In this document: positions 10,384-22,515 of the stretch, piece by piece
How the letters are laid out: each line of letters begins with the position of its first letter
How positions within the stretch are numbered: position 1 is the stretch's first letter
Assembly (NCBI GenBank): GCA_964058845.1
Contig: CAXKVR010000278.1
Span: forward strand, 1-64,000
Direction: 5' to 3'
Length of the DNA stretch: 64,000 bases
Source: Carex sylvatica
Taxonomy: Eukaryota > Streptophyta > Magnoliopsida > Poales > Cyperaceae
Notes under the pieces: model-generated
What the model was told of the DNA's origin: nothing
The model's database searches: none
What the model saw: the letters and a program-made list of their open reading frames with translations, nothing else
Position numbers and translations under genes: made by a program

Positions 10384-11773
10384 TTTTTTTTTTTTTTTGA
10401 TAAAAGTAGTTGTTCATATGTTTCATTACGAAATCAAAGTAATTATTCATACAACTAATGCCTTAACTAAAGTTCCAAAAGACAATAATAAAAGAAATTC
10501 ATATCACAAAGTAGCTACAACAACTAACAAAACAAGAGCTATAAGAGATAACATGCTTAGACTAGCAACAAAAGACAACACACGTAGACTAGTTATATAA
10601 CAAAAGTATCAGATGAATTAGTAGAACCCGACTCAGAATAAGGAGGAGAATGTAATGGCATTAAACTAGCAGCTCTATCAAATTAGTTGTAAATTAACCT
10701 CAAGATCTACTATTATTGTACCTTCAAATCAGACCATTCTAATATCCAGGTGCTGGATCTGACCCCAGAGAGCTTTCGTCTTCCTGGGCATCAGAATCCG
10801 AAATCACTATTATTGTACCTAGCTGGTTTAAAGAAGATACATAAAAAGATAAAATGAAAGTTAATTTAAAATATGAATTATCATTTCTAGTTTTGCACCA
10901 ATAAGATGATAGAGAAATAATGAAGATAGCAACGGATGCAATTGAAGGGATAATAACATTATAAAAACAAATTTTATTTCGAACTAACCAAATTGGCCAT
11001 AAGATAGCAACCCTAATTAACTCCAAAAGTAAAGGTTCTCTAGTATGTATATCATTATCAATAGACCATAGATCTAAAATACATTTGCAATTAAACTGAA
11101 ATCTATTGTGAGTTGCTATCCAATACCACATAATAGAAGTAAAATGACAAGTAACAAATAAATGATCAATTGATTTAGGTGAATTACAAAATAAACTAGT
11201 ATCTTCCTGCCAACCCCTCTTAGATAAATTGTCTCTAGTTAAAACTTTATTATGTTTTACAAGCCATAAAATATCTTAATTTTAAGAGGGATATTAGCCT
11301 TCTAGATTGTCTAATTAAAGGTATTAGGTATTCCACCATAATCAAGCCACTGGTAAAATGAATGAACAATAAATCTAAAATGTGAAGATCATCTCCAAGC
11401 AATGATACCAGGTACCGATGGGTGCAGAGAGATAGAGGATAGGGTATGTTGTAATCGAACCCATTATTGTAAGAGAATTCAAGATAACTGCCTATTAAAT
11501 TGCAAAGATAAAATAGAAGTAAAAAAATACAGCAGAGACAATAATTTGTTGATTTGTAGTAATTCTAAAAAGATTACAAAAAAAAAATAAAGAGAGCATT
11601 CTCCAAACCACTTATCAGGCTAAAATAGTATACTATTCTCATTTTCTAATGACCAATTTAAGCTTAAGTTAACCATATCAGTAAGATTAATGATACCATA
11701 CCTAAAATGAGAAAATCTAAAGGGTGCTGATAGGCCAGAAGAACCATATTTACTAAAAATAATGGATTTTTAT
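10384..11773 (-). mobile_element. 5'-truncated LINE retrotransposon with 14-bp target duplication
   Basis: TTTTGCACACCATT occurs at 10370-10383 and at 11774-11787. The insert starts on the + strand with a run of T (poly(A) of the minus strand). Its minus strand encodes the C-terminal part of a plant LINE reverse transcriptase and ends abruptly at the other duplication. Long perfect duplication, poly(A) tail and 5' truncation together are the signature of target-primed reverse transcription. Confidence 0.85.
10739..11773 (-). pseudogene. LINE reverse transcriptase C-terminus (zf-RVT region), broken
   Basis: Read on the minus strand from 11773. First comes a segment ending NWSLENENSILF-stop-PDKWFGEC, the usual W.-.G.-SI-.FW.DKW.G motif of plant LINEs, with the Trp after Phe replaced by a stop. 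Around 11280-11130 follows the zf-RVT pattern ILWLVKHNKVLTRDNLSKRGW, then FCNSPKSIDHLFVTCHF (Cys and His spaced as in zf-RVT). An open stretch (11131-10739) follows, containing LWPIWLVRNKICFYN. In-frame stops and a frame change show it is dead. The endonuclease and the catalytic reverse transcriptase core are missing because of 5' truncation. Confidence 0.75.
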
Positions 11774-11829
11774 TTTTGCACACCATTAACCACACACTTT
11801 TAAAAATGAAAGGGACTATTAATAGTTGA

Positions 11830-12000
11830 GTTATTTTTTTTTTTGGTTGAAAGTCCGTAGACGATTGCATTGATCCAATGATTTACAAAGTAGCTATTAC
11901 ATAGGTTTTTTTTGTTAAAATTAAAAAGCATTAAAACCTATCCATTGAGCTACTTGTACAATTGTCTAATTTGCTATGTCAGAAAATAAAAGATACGTGA
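11830..12000 (-). other. Possible second LINE 3' tail
   Basis: A T-run at about 11833-11844 is followed by sequence whose minus strand reads like a non-LTR 3' tail (..GATCAATGCAATCGTC..TTTCAACC then A-run). No target duplication was found. Low certainty. Confidence 0.25.
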
Positions 12001-12204
12001 AGTCAGAGAATGCGAATTGATCTATTCGCGCCCGAATAACAAGTAGGTGGGCCTTCCGATTTTCTTCTCTGAGAATATAGATACAGCAGTAATTTCTTCG
12101 AGTTGCATATCCCGCGGACTATGCTGCATCGAACTCTTTCTTGGTGACAAAGACGTCTTCTTCTTTCTGAATTCGATGCCGCCCAAAGGAGTTCACAGCT
12201 GAGA

Positions 12205-12360
12205 GGCACTGAATCAAACCAGATCGGGACAGTCACCAGTCGAGAGGAGGAAAGAAGAGGGCACTGAATCAAACCGAACCAGAACAGTTACCACTCAACT
12301 GAGATGGCACTGAATCAAACCAGAACCGAGAACTGAATCAACTGGACCAGGACAGTCACC
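12205..12360. repeat. Three imperfect copies of a ~50-bp unit
   Basis: GGCACTGAATCAAACC starts at 12205, 12260 and 12306. Each is followed by a variant of GACCAGGACAGTcACCA. The region 12000-12630 is richer in G and C than its flanks and ends in purine-rich GGAAGAAGAAGAAAG. It might be the leader of a lost gene or element, but no gene could be supported. Confidence 0.5.
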
Positions 12361-12629
12361 ATTAAGAAAGGAGGAAGAAGAAGAAAGAGAGAAGAAAGGA
12401 GACAACTCGTCGAATATATAGATATAGTGGATACTACGGGGCATAATGAATTCACAAACCCTCAGTCAAACCCGAAAAGTCAAGACGAACAGAAAATACA
12501 ACCAGCGGCTGAATCCTTGAACGAATCCATCCACTCAATTGAAACGCAACAAGTTGAACCGAGCAGACAAAGAGGGGTGGGTGGAGGGGCGAGGTGGAGA
12601 GGCGCGGTGGAGCCGGCCGACTCTCAAAC

Positions 12630-13130
12630 CAATTCCTTTAGTCTATACTCAAAGGTACCATACCAATGCTAAGAGACAAAACCAAATTTGTATAATTTGC
12701 ACACTAATAACTACATAATTTTAAAATTTAAGGCACTGAATTAACAGTTGTTCCTTTAGCCTATATCTAAAGAGGTCGAACTAATGCTAAAATTGTTTTA
12801 ATTTCTATGGTCCAATTCACAATTTTAATTTCTACGAATTTAAACAGTTCGGCCATTTTAATTTTTGCGAATTTAGGAGAGCACGATTATGACTATTTCT
12901 ATAGAAATTGAATCAATAGTTCGGTTGTTATCGTTTTTCGATTTTTTATAGCATAGTTCTCAGCAATTTATGAAAATTACATAAATCAAACAATTAATTC
13001 GGTCCATATAAATATCAAAAGGACAGGAAAATAGTTCAGTCCCTTACATGAGATAAACAAAAAAAAAAAAAAACCATCTATTTTCCGATAATTTTATTTT
13101 TATTATTCTAATTTTTGTGTACCGTAAGAA
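12630..13130. repeat. ACCGAAT/ATTCGGT-family dispersed repeat
   Basis: Contains TTTGCACACTAATAACTACA (near 12697), TTTTAAAATTTAAGGCACTG, repeated AATTTCTACGAATTTAAACAG-like segments, AATTCGGTCC, and an A-run followed by TTTTCCGATAATTTTATTTTT. These words in the same order recur near 32.1-32.5, 34.9-35.4 and 35.9-36.2 kb. Confidence 0.5.
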
Positions 13131-14731
13131 CTGGTCCTGATGCAAGTGGGGTTAATAACAGTATGACACTGGGAAATGGGGATCGGTGCTTTAGTTTAGG
13201 TATCATGGATTCATGGCATATATAATGAGAAATAAACTTCCAAGTGCATCAAGGTGGCTTGAAAGTTGTATGAAACTTGGGGCACAGAACAGCACAACTA
13301 TTGACTTTTGATCTCTCTTGTTATGATCCACCAATGATCGTCTTATAACATGCATAGCAAATATAAAGAATATTTAATCAACAAATTTATAAATTCTTTC
13401 TGAGATTAGACTTCTGTCACATCAGTGGCGAAAACCGAGAATACTTTGATTTTATTTTTTAGTATGACACGAGAGTTACTAGTTTTAATTTTGAAATTAT
13501 TGGTGCAAATTTATATGAAATGATTTAGAATGCATGGCAAATTTATAAAATTAAGGGAGATTTAATGTTCATGTTTTATGGTTGTTATATATATTATGAT
13601 TTAAATTTTTTTTACCGATAAATAGCTGCAATTAAGTTAGAAAGTGATGCATGTAGGTCAAATGTCAAAACATTTTGATTTCATGTTTCGTTCAAGATCA
13701 AGAAGTAAAAAATCGGCTGTACATTGTGATCGATCAAAAATACACTTTTTTATTTATTGACTTCCAGAACTTCTATAAAACAAACTAAATCTTTTGTAAT
13801 ATTGAATGCATTACTTTTAAAATAGATCAACGATCACGTTTGTTGAAATCTTGATTTTGAACTTATTTATACAAAAAAGTTGGGGTAATGCTGAAGGAAA
13901 AAAAGGGGAATATTAAATCCCTCCTCAATTCTAAAGTTATGGGCAGGTTCAGTCAAAGTCATTTGATCTGCCTCAAAATTCATGCATAAGGCTTTAAGAT
14001 TTGTATCAATCAAGTACACGAGAATGTTGATGCAGATTGAATGGCTCTGATCGGACATCGAGCCGCCACCACACTACGAAACACAACTAAAATTGACGCA
14101 AACTAGTCTCAATTAGAACAAACTTAACTGCAAAAAAAAAAAAAAAAAGAACAAATTTTCATAGTTCTTTTCCTTCAATAAAATTTTGAGCAAAGTAGAA
14201 CAAAGCTGCTGAACATGGGCTTAGAATAACAAAAGATTCGGCCCATTAAGGCATTCCAGACATAGGTGTCACAAAATTGTATCAGAAAAATGTATAAACC
14301 AAGCCCATTGAGGCATTTCAGGCAGATTTAAATTTCTAAACCAAACCCTCACCCTCTTTCTGTTTTACAAAATTGTATCCGAATTTTTTTTTGGATCCAT
14401 CTATACCCGAGATGTTTAGTTCGTTTGGAATTCAGTTCAATTTGTATTTGGAGATTATGTTGTTCAGTTTGTTTGAAATTTAGATTAGTTTGAATTGTTA
14501 GAAGTTTGTATAAATTTTACTAAACCGTGGTAATTTATAATAAAATAATTTTTTTTTTTGAGTAAAAATAAAAATCTCGGCATCTATACCTTAGAAAAAT
14601 CCAACACACTTTTTGATTTACTTTATTATTTAATAATGATTTCTATAAATACTAAATTCTCAACAAAATGCGCTTCAGATTTCAGCATATTAGGATCAAT
14701 TAATACCCATTAATTTTTAGCATATGAAGAG
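13131..14731. other. AT-rich intergenic DNA
   Basis: No gene is supported; the frame at 13867-14058 (-) lacks any recognisable motif. A segment near 13125-13200 (GTAAGAACTGGTCCTGATGC..) resembles 10055-10130, so one is probably a copy of the other. Confidence 0.4.
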
Positions 14732-15073
14732 AGAATCCAATTACACTCTTTTTTAGTGACATCGGTTTACACTCTATGTTTACAAAGTCTAAACAGTCGA
14801 TCCAAACCGTTTAACTTGATGGATATGTTAAAATGTGCTTGCAGATCAAATTTTATATTTTTCTGAATTTTTTTACTATTTATTAAGATGAGTACAAAAA
14901 TTCAACGGTCTAAATATAACGATTTTGTTAAATACTTAATAAATAGTAAAAAAATTCTAAAAAATGTAAAATTTGATCTGCAAGCATATTTTAACATATC
15001 AATTATGTTGAACGGTTTGAATTTACTGTTTGAAATTTGAAAACTTTGAAAATAAAGAGTGTAATTAGGTTAA
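14732..15073. mobile_element. Foldback element of the TTTACTATTTATTAAG superfamily
   Basis: Arms pair over about 150 bp: CAATTACACTCTTTTTTA on the left against CTAATTACACTCTTTATTT from the right on the complement. The core TTTTTACTATTTATTAAG (near 14870) is mirrored as CTTAATAAATAGTAAAAA (near 14935). Inner words GATCAAATTTTA..TTCT and GTTGAACGGTTTGAATT match 36647, 52172 and 61595. Ends are approximate. Confidence 0.65.
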
Positions 15074-15739
15074 ATTAAGTATGGTAATCAACTTGCCATA
15101 TTATTATCGTCGTTTGGTAATTAATTTTTTACAAGCGAAATGGTCCCTTTCTTTTAACCTAACGATTTTTTGATTCTTTTTAGACCATCTACAAAAATAA
15201 ACTAAAAAAGCATAGACCACATGTCAACATCCATCGGTAATTAACCTCCATTTATGTTGAGACTGGAGTTATCCATTTATATGCTAAACTATACTACTGC
15301 CACTTTTTTTTTCTAGCCACACATATGGATGGAAATAATATCTTGTGGCATGGTTGATTTTAACTATACAATTTTCAGTAAATAAATTAAAAAGTTGCGC
15401 ATCCTCTTATTATAATTAGTCGAGTCAGGTTTGGGGACTCATCAGATAAAATCATTTTTGTATACCTTGGGTTACATAAAAATTGCCACCGTCTAGTTTA
15501 CATAAATAAAAGTAATGAACAGAGATAGCTTACCATTTCAACTCGATGCTTCCAAAGGCTTTTATGGCCTGAAACTTCTATTTTCAATCATCCATCAGGT
15601 CTTTAGAAAATACCTAGAGATGTAGTCTTGCTTCGACAATTCAACAACTAGCGTTTTCAAAAAGTGAGATTAGTCGCCGTCTACAAAGAAAAATTGTACA
15701 TGTTCTAACGTGGGGTTAAAGGAAATGATTACACACCTA
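15074..15739. other. AT-rich intergenic DNA
   Basis: No coding region, RNA gene or clear repeat was seen in this stretch. Confidence 0.4.
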
Positions 15740-15927
15740 GGAAATAAATCTGCTGCGATTCTAAAGAGATCGCAGAGCTCTGTTATTCTATATCCAACCA
15801 TTTATATGTCTAGAGATTCGTACATAAAAAATAAGTGTTTTGAAATTTGTGCATTCTAAAGAGTGAAAGGTTAAATTTGAAATCACAGGTCCTGCGATCT
15901 CTTTAGAATCACAGTAGATTTATTTCC
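15740..15927. mobile_element. MULE-type foldback MITE with 10-bp target duplication
   Basis: TACACACCTA flanks both ends (15730-15739, 15928-15937). The arms GGAAATAAATCTGCTGCGAT.. and, from the right on the complement, GGAAATAAATCTACTGTGAT.. continue through CTAAAGAGATCGCAG, about 38 bp with two mismatches. A 9-11-bp duplication points to Mutator-type insertion. Confidence 0.85.
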
Positions 15928-15937
15928 TACACACCTA

Positions 15938-16885
15938 ACTCCACTGTGAAATTGAAACTCAAAATTTGTGTTACTTTAGGATCCGAACCCATCTACTCTT
16001 TGGCAATAACAAATATTAATCTTGGCCGTGATAAGGGATCAAGAGTGAAAGATTAAAAGAGCTTAAAGAGCGCTAAGGAACTGATTTTCGGTTGTCTTAA
16101 TCCATGGATGAAAATTAAGATTTGGACAAAAGAAGACTAAAGGAGATGGTTTTAATCTGTGCTAAGAAACCGGTGTTTGGCAGAATTAAGCGGTTAAGAA
16201 AATAAAAAAAAACGAATTAAGTCTCTTAATTTCTTGTTGCCGAACAGCTCCAAATTGAAATTCAATTTCTTTTAATATATGCATGCTCGTCAAAAATTAT
16301 AGATGTCAAATGCTTATCCTGCTGTTTGGAATTGAACTTCTTTTAATATATGCCTTGCGCTAATAGCATCTGATTTGTATTAATGTATACAATATTATTT
16401 TGTATATGCCTATATTTGAATTATTGCACTAATTAATGATGTGACACATAAACAATGCCATATTTGTATTTAACCATTTGACTTATACCAATAATCATAG
16501 CGTTGAAACAAATAATTCATGGATTGAAATAAGTGTAGTTGTTTGAAGATTGATTGAATCAAATATCCATGAAAGATAGGAAGGATCAAATTAGACAGAG
16601 TATTATTGTTCATATTCATATAAAAAAAATGACAAATTGCAATTATTCATGGAGAAAAAAGTCAATGGTCAACCCAATTAGACCTAGAGCAGTTGTTTCG
16701 GACAAAAAGTATATACATATACATCTCTTTTTTACAAGTAACATATAACAATTAGGTCAAAATTATGACCTCTAATACAAACAACATTACTTTAAGCGCA
16801 CAAAGTCAACAAATTTAATTCTTAAATCTTACTGTATCTCTTACGTCTTACGAGGAGGGTTCAGCTTTCATTTTTTGTATTTTCA
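15938..16885. other. Intergenic DNA, possibly with a worn foldback
   Basis: At about 16030-16260 inverted words around CTTAA/TTAAG and CCGAACAGC/GTTTGGC suggest an old MITE, but I could not set its ends. The frame at 16554-16748 shows no known motif. Confidence 0.35.
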
Positions 16886-17235
16886 TCGTGCCTTCATTTT
16901 AAAAAAAAAATTTAATAACTCAAAATTTAAAATTTAAAAGTTAAAATAAAATCGTTGAATATGATCTGCATCATTTTATCTATGCACGTGTAAAAAAATA
17001 TGACATTTTAACTTTGTTTTGGATGTCATCAAAAACTTGTAAAAACGTACTAATGTGAATAATTTCTAGAATTAATTTTTCAACTTATTGATTCACATAT
17101 AAACAAAATCAAAATGTGATAATTTTGTATGAGCACATAAAGAAAATAACATAGATCACATTTAATAGTTTTATTTTGTCGTTTATAATTTAAATTTTGA
17201 GTTATTAATATTTTAAAAATAAATATGGTGGAGGC
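16886..17235. mobile_element. Foldback element with AT-rich arms
   Basis: The left arm ..AATTTAATAACTCAAAATTTAA (near 16907) pairs with the right arm, which on the complement reads TATTAATAACTCAAAATTTAA (near 17190). Pairing continues through AAAATAAAAC..TT..ATRTGATCTGCAT-like words. The terminal words GTGCCTTCATTTT and TTTTGCGCCTCCACC are weakly related. No target duplication was found. Confidence 0.5.
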
Positions 17236-18059
17236 GCAAAAAAACTTATCATGTCATAGATATGCAATCACAATTAGTAATATAAAATTAAAATATAAAT
17301 ATGCAATTTATTATGAAGCAATAGTTTTTTATTAAGCAAAAAAAAATCAAAATCACAAATATCTCTTCTAACAAATTTAATTCTTTAACTAAATAATAAA
17401 ACATTCAAATAAAAAAGTAAAATGTTTAGCATAATATTCTTCGTATGATCGATATAATTTATTTTATATAATTACCCATTACCCAACGGGTACAAAATAA
17501 CCTTTATCCGTACCCATACCCGTTTATCTAACGAAAAAAAATCCTTGCTCATATCCATACCCAATAAATTAACAAAAAAAAAATCTTACCATATATACTC
17601 GTCTTATTGAATACGATATGAGTAGGATAAATGGATAAATAGGTGTCATTGACACCCCTAGCTATGGACTTGTATTGGATTGAGTTTTGATATGAAAACT
17701 TGCTAAGTATTAACTTATAAATTCAGAGAAACCCTGGAACTAAAAATAGATAATCCTGAGCCAAATCTTCTTTTTGAGAAAAAAGAAATATGTAAAATAT
17801 TTATTATCATTTGAATACCATTCATTGTTTGGAAAATAAGAAGAAGACAAACCATTCGAATGTGCTTCTTAATCACTTACCCTAACGACTTAGCAATAAA
17901 AGGAAAACTAAATTTCAAATTGAGGAAACAAAATCACCAGATATTTTTCTAATTCACTTTAGTTCGTAAATTTTTGGCCTGTACTACCAAATTTCATATG
18001 TTAAATTCCTTTCTAAAGAAAAATATTCTGGTACCTCGAACCATCATATCCGAGTGCGT
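17236..18059. other. AT-rich intergenic DNA
   Basis: Nothing coding. At 17475-17625 the words ACCCATTACCCAACGGGTAC and related ..TACCCGTTTATC suggest another old hAT-like end, not delimited. Confidence 0.35.
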
Positions 18060-19130
18060 TCTCAATTGTTTAACATAAAAAACTTTCAATGTTGTTTAGC
18101 TTTTATTTTCAGTGCTAATATCTAAATATTTAAAGCTATATTTATAATATTTTACAATATTACTCGCAAGTATATAAACCTTTGTATGAAATAATTAAAA
18201 TTCTAAATCTGTATAGTTTTAACTCCTAACTACTTTTGTCTTCAAGCTAAAACCGAAAAGATTCTTTTCACCTACTATTTTTTATTTTTTCTCTGATCAT
18301 TATAATTTATTTTTTCGACTATCCGTGATGAATTTTTTGAATCTAAAAATACGAACGTTTTCTATTCGATTTTATCCTTCAAATAAGATCCATGAAGAAA
18401 TACTTGTGAATAATTTTAAAGTCATTTGTTTTTTTTAAGTAAAACTCATGAGCACTTTAAATTTTTAAGTTTTATATCTGAGTCTATAATCATTAAAATT
18501 TTCAAAGCTTTGTACATGAGGTTTATATGCTTTGTAAATGCAGTGTTATTGTTGAGATTTATATGCTTTGAAAAGTTATTATTGAGATTTAATTCTTTGT
18601 ATATGAGGTTTATATGTTTTATTCTAGAGATTTAAAGTGTTATTGAGGTTTATATGCTTGTACATGAGGTTTATATACTTGTAAACAGAGGTTTCAATTA
18701 TTTTGAAGCAAAATATAAAAAAAAAACTGAAAGTCACAAAGATTTAAAGTGGTAAAAAATATTACGACACAAATATAACTCGAAAGTTATTCTTCATGGA
18801 CCTCATTTGAAAGATAAAATCGGGTAAAAAATGTTCGTATTTTTAGATTCGCAAAATTCATCACGAATCGTCTAGAAAATAGATGAGAATGATTAGAGAA
18901 AAAATAAAAAAAAGTGGGTGAAAAGAATTTTTTCATTTTTGGCTTGAAAACAAAAGTAGTTAGGAGTTAAAATTATACAGATTTAGAATTTTAATTCTTG
19001 TAGACAGAGGTCTAAATGCTTGCGAGTAGCATTGTAAAATGTTATAAACAAAGCTTTAATGATTAGATATTAGCACTGAAAATGGAAGTTATATAATATT
19101 AGAAATTTTTTCTGTTAAACTGATGGACGT
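18060..19130. mobile_element. 1.07-kb foldback element with a tandem-repeat centre
   Basis: Arms of about 370 bp (about 18060-18430 and 18740-19130) are inverted copies. Matching words include TTTTCAGTGCTAATATCTAA with the complement of TTAGATATTAGCACTGAAAA-like sequence at 19060-19080, and TAACTCCTAACTACTTTTGT with its complement near 18955. Between them lies a run of degenerate ~20-bp units, TTTATATGCTTTG(TAC)ATGAGG, giving an accidental open frame at 18426-18635. No target duplication was found. Confidence 0.7.
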
Positions 19131-19190
19131 AAAGTGTACGCTAAAAAGTTTCAGTACAATAAGATGTACCTTTTAAACCTTAAATGCTTT

Positions 19191-20894
19191 TGAGTCAAAT
19201 TGCAAGTGCACAATTATATCAAAGTAGTATTTTAGGTATCGATCCACAGAGAGTATGGAAAATACTTAGTTTTGAACTCTAAATAATTAATTTCAGAAAA
19301 TAATAATAAAGTAAAGTGCAATAAAGTAGAATAAGGGGGGGTTTGTTTAAGTAATCCTAAAGTTTGGGTTCAATACCCGTGAATAAGGAATAGTAAACAA
19401 TAGATGTAAATGAAATGAAAGAAAGAAATATTGGTTTGCTTTCAAGTTGAGAAGATCTAGTGGTCTTTGGTCTACAATCCCTTGCTAATTCAATCTATTC
19501 GGTTTGTTTATATTCATGTTTGATTTAAATGAGGTTTCTAACCTAATATGTTAGCCTATTTCAATTAATTATTGATATAAGTATTTTGGTGGGTTGGGTT
19601 AATTTTCCTCGAGTTTTAGGGCTGTCACCATCCTAAAGGGATATTTAACAATCACGTTCACACAAAATACATATCAATACTTAATCAATCTAGGTGTCCA
19701 AATTAGGGGTTTGGCTTCAGAAATACCTACCTCACCAAACCCTAACTCTAATTTCTGGAGATCCGGTTTATATCCTAGTGTTAATAAGATATCCTATACC
19801 TTTATGATTTGATTGATACACGGTGGATTACTTGACCTATGCTGGAGTTTAATGATTAAAGCGGAAAAACAGGACATAGCACGATTTCTAGCTACTTTAA
19901 TTCATTAAACCTAACATGGTACTTGTAATTTCAAGTATATGAAATCATAAAGAATAATTCACAGAAATTACCATTAAATCAAACAATCATAATAAAAACA
20001 ATATAACCGAATAAATATAATTAAACAAGTTCATGCATGATGACCTAAACCCCTAGAGAGAGAACTACTCACTCTTAGAGAGATCCATTACAAAAATTGG
20101 CAAAGTAAGAAGAAATGAAATGAAAGAAAATGATTACACCCTTTGACAAATCAAAGCCCTCTATCTTGCCGAATCTTGCTCCGGAAATCCTTCTTCTCCT
20201 CGCTTGAAAGTTTTTCTTACTCCAGAATTTATCGCTAAGTGTGTGTAAAGAGAGAGAATGATGGTGTGTTGGTTGATGTGTGATTGAATGCCTGGTTGGT
20301 GATGTGATTCTCTCTTTTATAGTGAAGGATTATGCCCGATTTAGAGGCTAGAAGGTGGGGTTAGTGGGTGCTCTGTTTTACATTACTTCCCTGGCAAGTA
20401 TGTGTATTTCTGGCAGTAAAAACGCGTCCATAAAGAGCCAAAAATAGAAAAACTGTCAAACCGGGCAGTTATTGGCTTTCTGCGGGTCCAGTGCGGATGG
20501 ATGATCCGCACTACGGGTGGCTTCACCCGCACTGAGACAAGCTTCCTTTTTTAACTTCTGCGAATTTCTCTGGATGCGGGTGCCACTGCGGATGGATGAC
20601 CCGCACTGCGGGTGGAATCTGCTCTTCTGAAGTTGCTGGATTTTGGCCAAGTACTGAATGCGGCTGGGCTCATCCGCACCGTCCTCAGTGCGTCCGCACT
20701 AGGCTCGGACTTTTCCTCTGCGCCGCGAGTGCGGCTGGATTGATCCGCAGTGCGGGTGGTTGATCCGCACTGGAGGGTATTTTTGCTATTTTGCATTATT
20801 CCCTGCATAGAAAAGCCAAATAACTGCAATAACTTGATTCTAGGTGTATTTTAATCACTTTATATTATAAATACAAGATAATTGGTGTTATTTC
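19191..20894 (-). mobile_element. LTR-like repeat with GC-rich dyad-motif array
   Basis: The + strand head TGCAAGTGCACAATT..AGGTATCGATCCACAG matches the head of the insertion at about 49143. On the minus strand this reads CTGTGGATCGATACC.., which resembles the 3' part of LTRs in Athila/Tat-type gypsy elements (from memory, unverified). At 20485-20775 several modules of GTGCGGATGGATGATCCGCA type alternate with TGCGGGTGG. No open frame is present, so a solo LTR or non-autonomous element is likely. The 5-bp duplication was not found and limits are approximate. Confidence 0.5.
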
Positions 20895-22091
20895 ATAATA
20901 AAATCTAGATCAAATGTGTATATAATTTATGCTTATCATAAACTACTTGGGAGACGTGCTCAGAAATTTTGTTTGGGGTACAATTATCATGCTCCATTTC
21001 TAAATTATTCATGTTGTAATTTATACCTTTCCTTTGGGCCAGGAACGCATTTGGGCCCAGTGTTCCTCTTGTTCCAATTGGGAACCCAAAAAAGAATCTG
21101 ACATGTCACCATCTCTAATACTTCACCTACTATTCTGTGCTTGTATTTTTGTATATAATCCTATGTATCTGTTTATTTTATTAAAACATTAAACCTTTTT
21201 TTTAATGAAACAGAATGTGTGTGTTTGTTTTAGATGTACTTCCATTATCAGGGGAATAATATCCATCTAAAGTTCTAAACTATGTTCGGAGGAAAGATAA
21301 AATGACAAAAATAAAGAGGTTTTATTTCATAAGTAAAATATGACAAAAAAATTAGTATCTTCTTCAAGTCTTCCATTTATCTTATTCTAGAGAAAAAAAA
21401 GAGCAATTAAATAAAGGTAAAGATAGTGATTTAATAAAAAAAAAAACTAACCTAACATGACTCATTGCCGAGTCCGCATCGTCTACATTAACTAAAAAAA
21501 AGCATATTTTAGTTAACGCATTTTGGCCGTCTGATTTCAAACGAAGCTAATCTGATCACAAATTATAATTCAGGGACTCTCTAATATTAGTGTGAATTTA
21601 GATATGATCTATATATTTACATTACATGTGCATAAGAATATTATTATTTTTTATTTTGTTTTAATATGAATTAATAAGTTAAAAAATTAAAATTAAAAAA
21701 TTATTCATTTCAGTATATTTTTACATTCTTGTTGCTAATAAAATTATGCCAAATATGAAAATAGTTTACATGTGTATGGGAAATACTACGTACGTTGTTG
21801 ATTCATGCCAAATATCTAAATTATGATATTTGAGTTCTAAATTTTTATGTTGTTAAAGTTTTAAACACGAAAACATAAGTTGAGGTATTTTAACTCTCTT
21901 ATAAATTTTATATTTTACAATATTATAAATCAGATGTGTTTAAAATAATATATTTATTTATTTGTCATATTTTATGTTACATTATATAAGTTATTAATGT
22001 ATTTGTTGACTTATGTTATTTATTCCTTATTTGTGAATATGTAAAGATATAGTGCAAACAACAATAATTTTAACGGATAGAAATTGAGAAT
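20895..22091. other. AT-rich intergenic DNA
   Basis: No gene is supported; the frame at 20916-21101 has no recognisable motif. Confidence 0.35.
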
Positions 22092-22508
22092 TAGGAGTGG
22101 TAACAACCTGGCTCATCACGAGTTAGGTTCAGTTTGAATTCGTCACGAATTGGCTCGTCTAAATCACAAGCGAGCTGACTTTAGAGATCTGAGTTAAAAT
22201 TTTAGCTTGAAAATCATCACGAACTAGACTGAGCTAGCTCGCAGTATCTTGTTTCAAGAAGAAAATAATTTTTTTGGACCGAGTTGGATAGTATAAAATA
22301 CACACTTTCATACAAATTCACAAATTGATACGTATTCGAGTTAGCTCGCGAGCAAGTTAAGCCACAGCTTGAACTCGTTAATTATGAATTGAGCTAATAA
22401 CAAGCTATCTCGTTAACATTTCGGTCAAATAACAGATGAACTGTTAGCAAGCAAATCAGATGTAAGTCACAATACAACTACGAGGTACAAACTTTTTCGC
22501 CACCCTTA
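22092..22508. mobile_element. hAT-like MITE rich in GAGCTAGCTCG words
   Basis: Ends TAGGAGTGGTAAC and, from the right on the complement, CTAAGGGTGGCGAA are related inverted termini. Similar interiors, with repeated GAGTTAGCTCGCGAGC and GAACTCGTTAATTATGAATT, occur at 31119-31527 and, reversed, at about 33255-33790. The 8-bp duplication is not visible. Confidence 0.55.
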
Positions 22509-22515
22509 GTTGAAT

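Noticed and set aside
11855..11880. Resemblance to a miR393-like word (GATTGCATTGATCC)
   Set aside because: Only a partial match, and no complementary arm nearby to form a precursor hairpin.
18426..18635. 69-residue frame of LLLRFICF-type repeats
   Set aside because: It is produced by the ~20-bp tandem units in the loop of a foldback element.
20456..20829. Minus-strand frames of 64 and 92 residues
   Set aside because: They run across the GC-rich dyad modules of the LTR-like repeat; repeat composition explains the openness.
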